Source of the DNA: Blastocrithidia nonstop
Taxonomy: Eukaryota; Euglenozoa; Kinetoplastea; Trypanosomatida; Trypanosomatidae
NCBI GenBank assembly: GCA_028554745.1
Contig: JAQOTN010000006.1
Span: forward strand, 620,001-684,000
Direction of reading: 5' to 3'
Length of the DNA stretch: 64,000 bases
The stretch's first letter is position 1; each line of letters opens with the position of its first letter. The notes under the pieces are model-generated. The model was given only the letters and a program-made list of their open reading frames with translations, was not told the origin of the DNA and ran no database searches. Of this stretch, positions 11,996-24,967 are shown one piece after another. Position numbers and translations under genes: made by a program.

Positions 11996-14098
11996 ATGGG
12001 TTGCGCACAAAGTACGGTGAAGAAACCGTAGCAGGTATCTGTTGTGGTTGATAGTGAAACAAAGGATGCCTCACAAAACAGTGCGGTGACACGAAATACA
12101 CCTGCAAAGAAACTTGACGCATCGCATGAAGTGTAAGGTGTAGAAAATGTCACTACCGCTACAGTAACTACCAACCACACCAACTCCACTGTGCCATTCT
12201 CATCAAACTGTGAAAACGCGTAACACGCAAATGCGCATCCTGATATGTAACAAACAAATAAGTAGCACCCTGTGTTGACGTAACAACTCTTGGCGAACGG
12301 ACAAGATGGCTTGGTTGCTGTAGAAAATTGTGAAGATATTAACGGCAATGCCATCCATGACAACACTATACATGACAATACCAATATAACTGAGAGTAAT
12401 GGCTTTTTACACAAGGAGAACGCTGATGAAATTGCTAAATTATAATAAGCATAGTAACAGTAGTACTAGGACAAAATATGCCAAGTTGCGAATGAGTTTG
12501 AAACGAACGATGTATTGCTTGCCGATGGCAGTGTAGCGTCCTCTGTTAGCTACCATAGCAACAAAGGTGATAACATTAACAGTGAAAACACAAAAAGGCA
12601 AGAGCACTAAAATTTGTAAAACGGTGCAACCGACATAAATGGCAAAGCATAAAACATTGCACGCTCACCGTTAACATCAACATCAGCTACATAATTATCG
12701 TTTATGGATGTCATGTAGGATGCAAATGAGGCAGATGGCGAGATGAAATCAGCTGACGTAAATGACGAGCACCTCAAATGAAACGAGGCATTGGCGTACA
12801 AAGGTGTTGGAACGGCATCACAGCGCGTGAAAAAAGACAATGGCTTTACTGATGAACGTGTTAAGCAGTACAATAATAATAATTACATTCATGAAGCTGA
12901 CGAAGGAGGCGACAACGATAGTGCAAAGATAAACCGGTATGGAAGTCATAGCGAAAATGAGTCGGTGCCGTCTGAGTGGCAAAGTGAACAGTTATTTGAG
13001 AATGATTTGTAAAAATACAAAATGAATCGCACCCTTTCCATGCCAAGCAGTCTCAGTAGCAGCATTCCACAACTCTTTCGCCTACCACACCTATCGCAGA
13101 GTAACATGAAAGCATAAGAAGGATCATGGTAGTGGTGGTATCATCAGGTTCGCCGCCAGCGTGTTACACATGACCGAAACCGAAAAGAGATGCTGCAGAA
13201 TATTCACAACCATCTCATTCGTCAACACGAGAACACGCCACAGAATGTCGAACTCGACTTGAGTGAGTTGTACATGGAGCGTGGTGGTCCATACATGCTG
13301 GCCAAATTTCTCACCTCGGTTCACTTGCCTGAACTGCGCTGAATAACGCTGCTTCGACTTGATGGTAACTATTTCACTGAACGAGGCCTGGGCAGTTTAC
13401 TGGCGACGCTGTCACATGCTAATGAGATCAGCAAGTCTGGCCCACTCTTCCCAGTTCTCCGACAATTGTATTTAAATAACATGAATTTGACACACAACGA
13501 CATTGGTGGAATAATGTTTTATTTGTTTCCTGTTGACGCGGCAGCGTTGGCGTGCGCACGTGAATCTCAGTAGGACAAGACAAATAGTACGTCTGCTCAT
13601 GTCGCCAATGGAACAAGCACCAATGAAAATAATAACAGTAATAACAATCCACTTGATGGTCAAGTTCGTCGTACAAAACGGGTAGCGAGTTCGTAGCTCG
13701 ATCGAATTAATGGTAGCCGTGCAGGTCCACCGTCTGAAAACTACCTCACGCAGCTGCCAATGCTTCCCCACATGCAACTCTTTCCAGCATTATCAATTCT
13801 AAGCCTAAGCGACAACACCATGCTAGGTGATGCCGGGCTAGCCTAGCTGTTACGGTACATGCTCGCACCTCACTTTGATCACCACACGCTGCACATCTTG
13901 GACATTTCACGGTGTGGGCTAACGACAAATGCTATTGCGATGCTTAGTCAGTATGAGCATAAAGTAGGGAAGGCACTACGTCATAATAATAAAATCGTAC
14001 ATGTCACTACAATGGCGCTGCTGGGCAACTTTACCGCACATGATCTTGAACAAAACCTGCGCCGTAGTTCACGAGTACAAATAAAATTCATATGTTAA
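11996..14098 (+). CDS. Leucine-rich-repeat protein with N-terminal acylation motif, 700 aa
   Basis: Starts MGCAQS, a good N-myristoylation (Gly2) plus palmitoylation (Cys3) motif of the type used for flagellar-membrane or pellicle targeting in trypanosomatids. Residues 10-340 are a long acidic, Asn/Glu-rich, disordered region where many Glu are TAA/TAG. From about 400 there are leucine-rich repeats of the ribonuclease-inhibitor spacing: ELRWITLLRLDGNYFTERGL, PVLRQLYLNNMNLTHNDIGG, PALSILSLSDNTMLGDAGLAELL, HTLHILDISRCGLTTNAIAML. An Asn/Ser/Thr insertion interrupts the repeats near residue 530. Terminator TAA at 14096. Probably a scaffold at a membrane; ligand unknown. Confidence 0.85.
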
Positions 14099-15411
14099 AC
14101 AAAGTGTACATATTAACTTTTTAAAAAATTATATATATATATATATAATTTTTGTTCATTTCAGCTTTCTTTTTATATATTTATGTGAAAGGGTTTTCTT
14201 TAAAATTTACAATCTTTTCTTTTCTTCTTTCTTCTCACCGCTTATCGCATTAGGGAAAAAGTGATAGCACGCAGAAAGGAAAAGAGTTTTGACATTTGAT
14301 GCTCAAGCTGCAAAATAGTTTATCTGACTAACAATTTAGTTGATGTCGTAAAAAACAAAAAAAAGTGAAAAGTAAAAGTTTTGAACGTTTATTTTATATC
14401 GATAAGTGATAATGTTTTATTACTGATATTATAAATATTTACAAGCATTTTATTATATCTTTAAAAAAAAAAATTGTTATTAATGTATTTAAATATATGT
14501 ACGTTGACAACCATGAACATATATATATAATACATCTAATACTTGTGTTTTTGCTGTATATTGCTTTGATTATGTATACTGATTTACACATTGTATAATT
14601 ACTGCAGATCACACTTTTCTATATGACTTTTTTTTCTTTTTTGTTATCTAGTATTACCATTACTACAGTAGCATACTCTTCTTGTGTTATGTATGCTTGT
14701 AAACTAAGATCACTTCAGTTGACGTATGTAATACTATGACAAAAATAATATTTGTATTTATATAATCTTATAATTTCTGAAGTTACAAAATTTGTAAGAT
14801 TGTACCTAACGACGTTACGAGGAAAATAAAAGCAAAAAAATAATATATTGATGTTTTGTGTGCCAAGATACATGTGTGTTGGTGCAGCGCAAAGGTAAAA
14901 AAAATGTACCATTGTAAGTAGTATTGTTGTTTTCTTAGTTTCGAAGTATACCTTTTGTAGATACTTTGATCACATTTAGTTGTTGTTTTTTGCCAAAAAA
15001 CTTTTTAATGCCTATATGTTCACATGTACAAAATGCTTTAGCAGGGTGTACCTCAACTTATTTTCTTTGTTCTTCTCACTTGTTACCGGAATATAATATT
15101 CTTTGAGTATATATTTGTCAATATATATTATTTTTATTTTCTGAACACTTCTTTTGTTTTCATTTGTATCTAAAGATTAATGAGACAAAATGTTAAATAA
15201 ACTTGATTTCATTAGATTTTGACGAATATTACTTACTCAAAACTAGAAACTTTTCTTATTATTAATTTTACTTAGATTTTTATTTCAATATAATAAGAAT
15301 TGCATTTTTTATTATAATAGCATTTGAAACTTTACACTATCAAACAAACACTTCTTGGAATATATAAATATAAATATAGCATTATTTAATCGAAATTAAT
15401 TTAGACTTACA
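14099..15411. other. Long intergenic spacer with AT microsatellite
   Basis: 1,313 bp of AT-rich DNA. An (AT)n tract lies at about 14129-14147. Several T-rich tracts occur (for example 14624-14645). No gene or RNA recognised on either strand. Confidence 0.5.
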
Positions 15412-15666
15412 ATGCTACGTGTGTCACCAATCACTAGATTAAGTTTATCGTCACAAAGTACTTCTCGTGCACTTAAATATTTCATTTCACGTGATCCTAA
15501 TGAGAAGAATATGCGGGTAAATCAAGTTTGCTTCAATCAACGCAAAAGTAGTGTAGTGACATTGGCGATTGTTTTTGCTCTAGTATGTTGTCTGAGCGCT
15601 TGTCGAAACTCATCATCACCGCAAGAATTTTGTCATGTTCAGGATGGACGCTCATTAGTTTTGTAA
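15412..15666 (+). CDS. Small one-TM protein, 84 aa
   Basis: Open frame from ATG 15412 to TAA 15664 with less AT-biased codons than its flanks and no reassigned stop codon inside. The N-terminus (MLRVSPITRLSLSSQSTSRALKYF) is basic, Ser-rich and free of acid for 25 residues, like a mitochondrial presequence. Residues about 48-63 (SVVTLAIVFALVCCLSA) could span a membrane once. Not recognised; a small mitochondrial membrane subunit is one possibility. Length alone makes a chance frame possible. Confidence 0.5.
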   Translation: MLRVSPITRLSLSSQSTSRALKYFISRDPNEKNMRVNQVCFNQRKSSVVTLAIVFALVCCLSACRNSSSPQEFCHVQDGRSLVL

Positions 15667-16067
15667 AATAATTTAATTTATGTATTTACATATTTAATGT
15701 TTATATAGTTATAATTATTTACCTTTTGTGTTTTTGAGGTTTTACTGTAAATTACATGTCACATGTTAATGTGACAAATAATTTACTTGGGCTCTGTTGT
15801 CATATCGATCGTGTGAAAAGAAAAAAAATGAACGGTTGCTTTTTCAAATAGCGTCTATTACATTACTGTTAAGTTTGTTTGCTTATTTCATGGCTTATCT
15901 TCATGTATCATATATTCTTAATGTTATAATTATTGATTTATTATGACACTTTTTATTTACTAGCTTCACTTTTACAAAATCTCTATCTATTTGTATTTAC
16001 TTTTTACAGCGTAAATTACTAAATAGGTTTACTGTTCGATTAGACGAATCTAAGTTCAGTTCCTAAC
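15667..16067. other. Intergenic spacer
   Basis: 401 bp, AT-rich, with a TTTTTACAG at about 16002-16010 that could be the splice acceptor of the next gene. Nothing else seen. Confidence 0.5.
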
Positions 16068-18179
16068 ATGAATTTCAATAATTGTGCGGTAAAGAGCAAC
16101 CACGCACGCGCTCAACACCCACAGCAATCATCATCATCATCACAAGCACACAAAGCGTTAGTGATCAAGAAATTTGTATAACTTATCTCTCTCGACGTTG
16201 ACCTTGACCGTACACGCCAGTTACTTTTGCCACACAAAAACATTGTCTAATTGCCCACTCAGCTTGGTAGCTTGCTTAGTCAGGTGCGACGATTAGACTT
16301 AAGTCTTAACAACCTAACTGATCTTGCCCCACTGTCTTCGCTAACACACTTGACCAACTTGAATGTGTCACATAACACAAACCTTATCTCTCTGTCTACG
16401 TTAAACTGCCCACATCTATTAATATTAACAGCGTCACATTGCAATCTTTCTGACATTGCTGGTATCACAAAATGCAGCACTACACTGCGCACACTTGTGA
16501 TCAATGACAACAATGTCAGTCTTTCACCTACAAATACAAATACAAACACGTCAGAGTCAACTCAAGGTAAAGCACGTAAGCAAGACAACAGCCGATAAGA
16601 CTACAAACTAACTATTGCGTATAGTAATTATTGTGCAATTGCCTCATTGCAAGTAGTGGAAACTATCATTCTTTCTCGTAATGTGGAATTGTGCAAATTT
16701 GCCAACGATTTAATCAATGACGATAATAGTGCAGAGAAAAGGCAATGTAAATAAAGTGCTACGAAGCAAACATCAAAATAGAGCCTTGTAACTGACAATA
16801 AAAATAATGCATAGAAGAGAGGTAATAAAAAAAATATTCATGACGCAAATGCAGCAAGTGCCAAGCTGCACCCATTGTCTGTCTTTGCACAGCTGAGTCA
16901 ACTTCGCAAGTTATCGTTATCTCAGTGTAATATTTGCTCTTTACCGTTGCACTGATACTTACCCAAGCTAAATGAGTTGCGTTTGGCACACAACTCGCTT
17001 TAATCACTCAATCCTGATGGCGTGTTGTTGCAATCTCTAAAAATTTTGGATGTTGCACACAATCAGTTTCACTCCATTGCAACATTACGTCGGTGTAAAT
17101 ATTTGCAGCAACTAAGTTTGTCAGGCAACTCTGTGTATGACATTTATGCAGCTCGTGATGAGAGCTCCAATGCCAAACTTTTGCTGTAAACTGTGCACAA
17201 TACACGCACTAATGCAAAGGAAGGAGTCAGTAGCACAACAGTGAATTCGGTGAACAAGTTAAAAAAGTCAGCAGAGCTTGGTGCTGACAAGCCTCGAGTT
17301 CCACTAACGTTACAGCGTGCACTACACAAAATGTTTGTGAACTTGACGTCTGTAGACGGGCAAGTGTTGTTACCGTAATCGGTGTTATCACAATTATAGG
17401 TATCTGTTAAGCATTTTCGTGTGAAACGCACTCGTAATGCAGAAGACGACGAAGAAGAAAATCACCCATTGCAAAGCTAGCATGACAACAACAAAGTATA
17501 AAATAAATTTAACGGTATGCATACCTAGTAGCAAAGCACGACATACAAAAATAATGATCTTGAAGATCACTTTAATGTGAGTGTAACTGATTAGCAAACA
17601 TCACCACTCCACAATAAAAGCTACTAGTTGAAGCGCACTTGCCAGTAGAGTCGGTGTGTGGACAATTTGTAACAACAACAAAAACAACAGCTAGTGTAAA
17701 AAGTACAGGAACAAAACTAAACATAAAAAGCAGCTTTGGCAAGTGTCAGTAAAACTGATTCTGAATTGATTGCTAGAAAACATAAACACACATGTGATAA
17801 CCATGAAATAGCGTAAGTAAAATAAAACATGGACAGAACATAGTCTGGTCATATCGAAGAAAGTGATGTCGTATATACTCCTTCACAAACGTCTATAAGT
17901 GTAAATATAACACATGCGCCTATTATCAAACGCTCACGAGTATTTTCTGTTGACCTTGGCAATGTAAATAGACACATCACTAACAATAGCAATAATCTGA
18001 ATGATGAAGATAATAAGGATAGTAGTAATAAGATTAACAAGAAAAGCAAATTCGACAAGAATGCAAATAAAAAGTTAAAGGGACGTGGTAATAATCGCAG
18101 CTCCAACGTGATTGTCACGCAAGGCAGTGATGCCGTCAACGCACTGTTGCAGAAGAAAGCTATGAACGATAAATGGTAA
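16068..18179 (+). CDS. Leucine-rich-repeat protein (SDS22-like repeats), 703 aa
   Basis: Leucine-rich repeats of the 22-residue SDS22 type appear early: VRRLDLSLNNLTDLAPL, LTNLNVSHNTNLISL, LLILTASHCNLSDIAGI, and after an Asn/Lys-rich insertion QLRKLSLSQCNICSLP, LNELRLAHNSLESL, SLKILDVAHNQFHSI, YLQQLSLSGNSVYDI. The repeat block ends near residue 365. The second half is disordered, charged and Lys-rich toward the C-terminus (SNKINKKSKFDKNANKKLKGRG), possibly nucleic-acid or microtubule binding. Many Glu are TAA/TAG. It ends in a tandem TAA TAA at 18177-18182. Function unknown; axonemal or spindle scaffolds often have this architecture. Confidence 0.85.
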
Positions 18180-18556
18180 TAAAATTTTTAAAAATCAAAT
18201 TCTAAAATTAATAAATTCACAACAGCATAAATTAAATAAAGTTAATAAAAAATTTGACTTCTTTTTTAAAGTCAATAATGACTTGTCAATATAATAATAT
18301 TTCATTATATTATTTATATGTGTGCATTTAAAGTACTAAATACAGATGTTCAGCGAAAAGTTTCTCCAGGAAATTATTTATTGTTATGTTGATATGATTG
18401 ACTTTCTTTATATATAGCTATCTAACCTTTGCAATATGCTACATTTTGAATATATTTGAATTTACTATCTTTTTATCTATGTTATTTAGTTTCGCTATTT
18501 ATCTATTTATAGCTTTATTAAGGGAATATATTTGTGTAAGGGTAAAAAAAGAAGAA
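18180..18556. other. Intergenic spacer
   Basis: 377 bp of AT-rich DNA; no gene or RNA seen. Confidence 0.5.
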
Positions 18557-19675
18557 ATGTGACGTGATGAGTTAATTCGCGCATCAAGATAAGATTTGAT
18601 TGAATGCATAATGTAGCAACGCCACATAATTGAACATTTGTAACGACGTATTATACAGTTATAGTTCTGCTGCAGCAAGAATGATATGTATCATTAATAA
18701 CGTGCACGTCTTGTAGATGATAACTTTACGGACAAGTTTACTGGTAAAGGACACTTTGCACGTCAATGTGCACCGTGCGGTGGGCTGCCAAGTATGTGTG
18801 AATACAATAAATAATACAAAAATGGCACCAGCAGTAACAACATCAATAATATCAATGATAACAAAAACTGTATAAATAAATTAAAAAATAGTACTCCATT
18901 GCATTCCTATAGATAAAAAAGCATACTCAAACAATCAGATAAGTAATTGCAAAATGTTGAGCGTTACTCTGTTGCTAATCAACGCGCTAACCCTGACATA
19001 TGTGATTACAGCTGCAATAAAAAAGACCATAACACCAACAGCAATACGATTACTCCTAGACAATCTAGTCATGTATATAATGTACATAATTATACCTAGT
19101 AGTTGAATGTTGCAGATGGTATTAAGTAAATAGAACGTGTGTTGCGATTACACAACGCAGGCACACCTCGTCTGCCTAACGGTGTTGTAGCGTAGTTATT
19201 GTACATTCGACGAAAACTGAGATAGTCTGAGGATGCCAAAAATAATCGTGAAGATGCTCGTTAGATTTAGTAAGCAATGCAATAGTCAAATTTTTACGAT
19301 AGTGGTGCTGTTGTTGTCGACAATTGCTAACAAGCACCACAAGCCAATGAAAGTGATAGTAACAGTAAGAAATACAAAACTAGTAACAGCAGCAACATTT
19401 GTGATGTATAACATCGACTGTCTTTTCGCACTCCTATCAATAGCAGATAGTTTATTACACTGCACCGACCACGCACAAATGTGTGAGCGAGTGCAAATAA
19501 GCATTTATAGTAGAGATGTAAACAAGAACAACAACACGAGTAGTTACAGCAACGACGATCTTTGTTTGTAAACACCCCATATAACAAACATCTTAACTCT
19601 AATTCATCTCAAACGAAATAGCATAAAACGTCATCTGTGCGATAAAGAAACCCTAGTTTATCATTTGCCTTCTAA
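18557..19675 (+). CDS. Unknown protein with short coiled coils, 372 aa
   Basis: Not recognised. ATG 18557 is followed directly by TGA read as Trp. The first 50 residues are a predicted amphipathic helix (DELIRASREDLIECIMEQRHIIEHLERRI). A Cys-containing patch (GKGHFARQCAPCGG, residues about 74-87) recalls a zinc knuckle but lacks the full C-x2-C-x4-H-x4-C spacing. After an Asn-rich linker a second helix follows (IKEIERVLRLHNAG..., AELLYIRRKLRESEDAKNN), then Glu/Gln-rich sequence. An overlapping 112-codon frame at 19233-19571 has no Glu-rich or helical pattern and is a shadow. Terminator TAA at 19673. Confidence 0.62.
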
Positions 19676-20061
19676 TATAATATTTTTAAAAAGCTAAGAA
19701 ATTTATCAGCTTAATATAAATATTCGATATACATATATGTATAGAAAGAAATTATAGAGCACGCAATAATAAATTATGTTCTTTTTATGTTGTACCTCTA
19801 TTTGGTTGTGCTATTTCGCAAACTAATACTACTGCTATTTCACACGTAAATTCAGAGCATACAAGCACAAACTAAATTTATTATTTATAACCTTTATAAT
19901 AACTGTTTCAATTAAATATCACCATTGCTGTTTTTTTTTAATAATTATTTTTTCTATAAATTAATACAACAAGATTTACAAGTAATTAAACTGTTTTTAT
20001 TTTTGACGTTTACCTTTTCAATTTTGAACGGCCGAAAATAAATATTGATATAGATATAATA
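19676..20061. other. Intergenic spacer
   Basis: 386 bp, AT-rich, T run near 19932-19941; nothing else seen. Confidence 0.5.
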
Positions 20062-21888
20062 ATGTAATTTGCTATTATAGAAGAAACACATGGCAGTAAA
20101 GCTATGTAAATGCATCATATATCATTTAGTCGGATGTGCTATTTCGCGATGAAAGATAGTCAAAAGGCAAATACAACTGGTAAATCTTAATCAAGGACAG
20201 GGCAGTTGCTAATAAGTGGGAAGGCGTTACAAAAGTTATGTGCGCGTGTTCTCGAATAAGAGTGTCATGACCAACAATAATAAGCAAAAGGTTCTAAAAC
20301 GCATGATGATCATGTAGATAACACTGAAAACGTTAATAAGTTTTACACGTCAATACGTACGCTAAACTGTATTTTTATCAAGCGACTGCACATTAAACGA
20401 AGTCGAGTGAGTCAATAATACTAAATACATGACAATTAATAAAACAAAATGTTATTTACAAATAACAAAAAATAGGCGTAGTCTTAGCAGCAATGAATTT
20501 ACAAACAAATTTGTGCGTTGCACTGAATTGCCGCAGCAGATGTGTAATCGCACATATTCGATATACAGAAAAATTTTGCACATCATATTAGTAAGCCTGT
20601 GATTATTTTTACACCTTTTTAAAATTTGTAAACTATTGCAGTTAATCAAGAATACATAAGCAATTTAGTGACCTCTTCGTTTACAGCAAATGATTTGAAC
20701 ACATTATATGTTAATAGAATAGCCAATAAATTGTCTACTATAATTAACATGTAAACAAGCACTGAAGCAACGTTATCTTAAGCTTTGAGCGCACATACTC
20801 CTGCATTATCGTTAGATGTGCAAAATAGTGAGGTCAAGTTGCATGTAGACTAGAGTAAGCAAAAATAACTTACCACGCACACCGTGAATAGTGAAGAAAG
20901 ACTTGCTGATGAAAATACAAATCATAGTTTTGCGCGCACGTAATCACTTTCAGCTAGCAAATTATCAAAATTAGCATTAGAAAAAGTTAGTTGTACAGTG
21001 ACCAGCACAGATATTGCTTGTGTTAATAATATGTTACAAATGTACTACAAATGCTGTGCTCGTAACCGTTAGCAAAGTCAGCGTTTATAGAGCAAAGAAT
21101 GTATAAACGTAACAAATGTATAAAATGTTAGCGCATTTGCTGGACTTGATCATATATTTTCCAATTTGCATTCATTAACTTGTGTTTTATGTGGTCGATT
21201 GCCAGTAAAAATCTGTACATTAACCTGTTGTGGTGCACTACTCTGTGAAAAGTGTGTCAACTACTACATTACCTAGTAATAAAAATAATAGTATTAACCA
21301 CAACACTAAAAATAATACGAATTTCAGTCGTTGTTGTCTAGGAAGTCACGTAGCAATCAGGCGCAAAACATAATATGTTCTAAAAATAACAGTTAGTAGT
21401 TTGAAGTGTTAAATGATAAACAGGCACAGTATAACGCAAGTAAGCAATTATAATGTTTGGTATGCCATGAGTTGTTACATAACGTACAAGTAAACTTCCA
21501 CTCCGATCAAGATGATGAGCTGAGAGCTTTAGTGAGATGTTTAAAAGTTATGTACAAACCGTATTTTGTGAAATCAGCATTGCCCTCATTATCTTCATCA
21601 TCGTCATCAGCAAAAAAAAAGTTATTATCAGATAATAACGTTCTCTCGGGTAACTGACAAACTTTCAATAATAATGCAAATACTCATAATTTACAAAAGT
21701 TTGCTGGACATGAAAGTAACGACTACATTAATAATAATTTGCAACTTTAGTATAATCACGGCAATTATTTTACAAACACTCAACAAAATTTTCAACAAGT
21801 AAATTAATAATGTACATCGGCGAGGACAAGTGGTAATAACACACCTATTTTCAACGTTACTCCAAAAATGCATCATATTATACACTAA
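20062..21888 (+). CDS. RING/zinc-ribbon-like protein, about 608 aa
   Basis: Residues about 373-400 read C-V-L-C-G-R-L-P-V-K-I-C-T-L-T-C-C-G-A-L-L-C-E-K-C-V. The spacing and the CCG resemble the RING of RBBP6/MPE1-type proteins (C-x2-C-x(n)-CCG-x3-C-x2-C). A second pair, C-L-V-C-H-E-L-L, lies about 70 residues later after an unusually Glu/Asn/Gln-rich loop, so the finger would be interrupted by an insertion. If real it may be an E3 ubiquitin ligase or an RNA 3'-end factor; neither the DWNN ubiquitin-like domain nor the zinc knuckle of MPE1 was seen. The start is uncertain: ATG 20062, 20104 and 20134 are all in frame. The C-terminus is Asn/Gln-rich. TAA at 21886. Confidence 0.62.
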
Positions 21889-22257
21889 TTAAACGTTCAT
21901 ATATAAATCTAATATTAATTAAAAAAATACTTTTAATTAAATTATTAGCAGATATTTTCAGCAGTATTAACTGTTTTGCTCGGCATAATTTTATATGTTT
22001 AAATAGAAGAATGTATGCTTGTTTAAAAAAAAAAAACACGGAAAATCATAAATTGCGTCATATATAAAAACCTTTCTTTAATAATAAAATTTTCAAAAAA
22101 ATTTCAGTTTGTAGAATTACTTCATTTTTTTTTAAATTTAACCTAATTAAAAATTTAGTTAGAAAAAAGAAATTTTATTGGTTTTTATTATCAGCATATT
22201 CTACTGAAGTGTTAGTCAGACATTTTTATTCCGACCGCCGAAAATAGTGAAGCAAAA
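21889..22257. other. Intergenic spacer
   Basis: 369 bp, AT-rich with A runs; nothing recognised. Confidence 0.5.
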
Positions 22258-23949
22258 ATGTTATTTAGGCGTTGAATAAAATTGACATTGCCAAAATCAC
22301 GTCAGCTAACGTGAAATTTGTAAAACAGTATTTATCGTGCCTTTTGTATTAACAACACTTCTTCTTTATTTGCAAAGAAGCAAAGCTCAAGAAGGAATAC
22401 AACAAAAAAAGTTTCCATTTCTAAGACAAATACCATTGCAGCAGCGTCAGCAAAGCAATCTAAAGATAACAATGTAAAAAAATTGTCTGTCAACGTATGA
22501 AGATCAATACGATCATTTGCGACATCTGCGAAAAATAACAGAAAAAAATATAAGTAAAATAACAACAAAAATAACAAAATTGATAAGGGTAAATCTTTCT
22601 CGAAGAAAATAACATTCAAGACTGGTGAAGCAAAGCAAGTCATCAAGAAAGTAGTCAAGCAAGCAAAAACGTCAACTACAAATTGCTAGTGCACAAAAAG
22701 GCAAAAATGCTCAAAAAAGCAATAAATATAAAAAGGTAATGCAGCAAGGAGAAGCAAAGCTGTGCAAGATAGAAAAGTGAGGAACAAAAACCAGCATCAA
22801 GTAAAAGTACGTATTATAAATAAGAGTAAGACATATGTGAAGCAAGATTGAATTAACACGAAAATTCCAACAAGAAATTTATTGAAGTTTACAAGCATAT
22901 AATCAAACAGAAATAGTAAAGTAGCACACTTACCTAGCACTAAAAAAAACATCACACAACTAACACATCGTAAAAACAGAAAAGCAAAAGCTGTCGAATC
23001 AAGTAGTAAGTAAAATGAATACTACAAAGTAGAATAACGTTCAGCAGTTTCATAAAAGGAAACACCACAATAGGGTTGAAAATAAAATACTGACATTTTA
23101 CAATCACTACATAAAACAAAAATAGAAATGTCAAATGATGCAAATGTGACCGCATCGTAATAATTATAAAAGAGAACAACAAGTAATTCGCGTTAAACAA
23201 AATAACATATTGAGAGTAAAGCGCAAGTAGCAAATCAGGAAATTAAAGGTGAATAGATTAACAAGTAGAATAATACAAACCATAAAAAAACTATTTGTGT
23301 TTCACTTAACTAAAATGGAAGAAAGACAAATTATTTGAACGGTAATTATCCACATTAAAAAATGCCCGTTCTTGTGCAAAATGACCGTCAGGTATGTAAA
23401 CAAAATACTGCCAAAATAAAAATACTGTGCGACACGCAAGCTAAAACCGAAGGAGCATTGTTTGCTTTTCTACCCTAACAAAAATGTAAATTTATTATAA
23501 GAGTAAAAAATAAATACCATTTTGGCAAAAGTAAAAAAATACAGTACAAAAGTATTAATACAAATCACAAAAATTGAAACAAGTACTACAATTACGTCAA
23601 TCACGGAAGCGCTACACAAGCTAGGACCTTTAATTTCATCGCAAGTAAAAACAATAGCCACTATTTGAACAAACTAAATAATCAAAGTGTAAATTTACAT
23701 CATGCAAATAACAAATACTAATTTATAAAAAATCAGTTACAGCAAAACAGTAATGCAAACAACTTCACTGAAAAATTTAAGCAACAGGAAAGAAATTATA
23801 TACGACCAAATTATATGAAAAAGATGTCTAAGATAAATTCTGCACAGCTGATAAGAAGGATATCACCTCAACTGTAATAAAGATTGAGAAAACAGAGTAT
23901 TCAAATTAATAGAAATAACAATTTTTTTTTCTCTGACTTTTTTTATTAA
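22258..23949 (+). CDS. Lysine-rich basic protein, probably mitochondrial, about 563 aa
   Basis: Not recognised by family. The N-terminus (MLFRRWIKLTLPKSRQLTW) has the Arg/hydrophobic pattern of a mitochondrial presequence. Most of the protein is Lys/Asn/Ser/Thr-rich with many K-K, K-x-K and R-K pairs and almost no hydrophobic core, like histone-H1-type DNA-binding proteins. A short Cys cluster occurs at about residues 142-150 (NCECTKRQKCSKK). A kinetoplast-DNA-associated protein would fit composition and targeting, but this is inference. The 3' end is uncertain: tandem TAA TAA at 23875-23880 or the TAA at 23947. Confidence 0.55.
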
Positions 23950-24284
23950 CGAAAAATACATTTTTTTACAGTCTATAAATATTGTGCACATCAATTTATA
24001 CATCAAATGTTGTTTTTTTTTAATTCTTTTTTTTAAAGCCTCCTTTACACTTCATTCTCGACTGCTAAAATAATACTGATTCAAGATCAATTATTAGTCA
24101 ACATGGCCATTATTAAAGTACAATTTGAAACATTGTAATACTTGAGCACATGTAAAATAAATATGATAATAACATGTCTTTTTCATATAGATAAACTTTT
24201 TTATAAACATTTAAGCATTTATTTTAGTTTATCTAATATAAAAAAAAGGTCACTCAAATAAATTTTTTTTGTAACTATATAATT
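23950..24284. other. Spacer before the tandem array
   Basis: 335 bp of AT-rich DNA, not repeat-like. The array begins sharply at 24285. Confidence 0.5.
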
Positions 24285-24475
24285 ACTAGTGGTATTATTG
24301 ATATGATGTACGGTCAAAGCAGGGAATCTCTTGTCGATTTTTCCATGTAAATCATTATTGATACTCTTTGAGTTGATATAGTGATGAGATGGAAACATGA
24401 CAACAAAACGTTACTTTGCCATCATAAATTTATCAACATCCATTCAACTAAGATATACTGACAATAATCACTAGC
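24285..24475 (+). ncRNA. C/D-like RNA A, unit 1
   Basis: 191-nt segment; the last stem base is changed (CACTAGC instead of CACTAGT). Boxes as in the unit 2 copy. Confidence 0.45.
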
Positions 24476-24639
24476 TTCATTCACATAAATGTAATAGTTA
24501 TTCAAGTTAACTAATGCAATGTCAATTGGATTAATATATAGCCGACGTATTACATAACCCAGGTAACTATTCACTTTTAATGTAGTAATTTTAGCATTAT
24601 TCTACCTTATCATAATTATCTATTTTATCTCTATTTGTC

Positions 24640-24756
24640 GTATTCTTCAATGATGACTGTGGCATCTCTCCACTGGAAAAAAGGTTAACTTATTTTTAAC
24701 TTTTATGACAAAATGTTTTGCCTTTCGAACCTAATACCCAAGGCTGAGAAGAATAC
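24640..24756 (+). ncRNA. C/D snoRNA B, unit 1
   Basis: Stem, boxes C and D and the sequence before box D are identical to the unit 2 copy. Confidence 0.65.
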
Positions 24757-24967
24757 ATCAAATAAATTATTGTGTATGAGATGTTGTATAGGATTAATAA
24801 TGTTAATATTAGAGTCAATAAAATTTTATTTGAATTTACGTTTAAATTATTATAATAATAGTATTCATTACCGTCCATTTTTAACTGTGATCGCTAATGG
24901 CAACAAGGTAAATATGAGCTAAAAAACTTACTCTCGTTAATATATTATTGTCAAAAAATAGTTTTTA

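Noticed and set aside
19233-19571. 112-codon frame with hydrophobic character
   Set aside because: Lies inside the longer coiled-coil frame starting at 18557, which has helical Glu/Lys periodicity; this one does not.
24713-24922. A 69-71 codon open frame repeated in most array units (starting MFCLSNLIPKAEK)
   Set aside because: It overlaps RNA B, varies by non-synonymous changes between copies and is broken in units 2 and 6, so no sign of protein selection.
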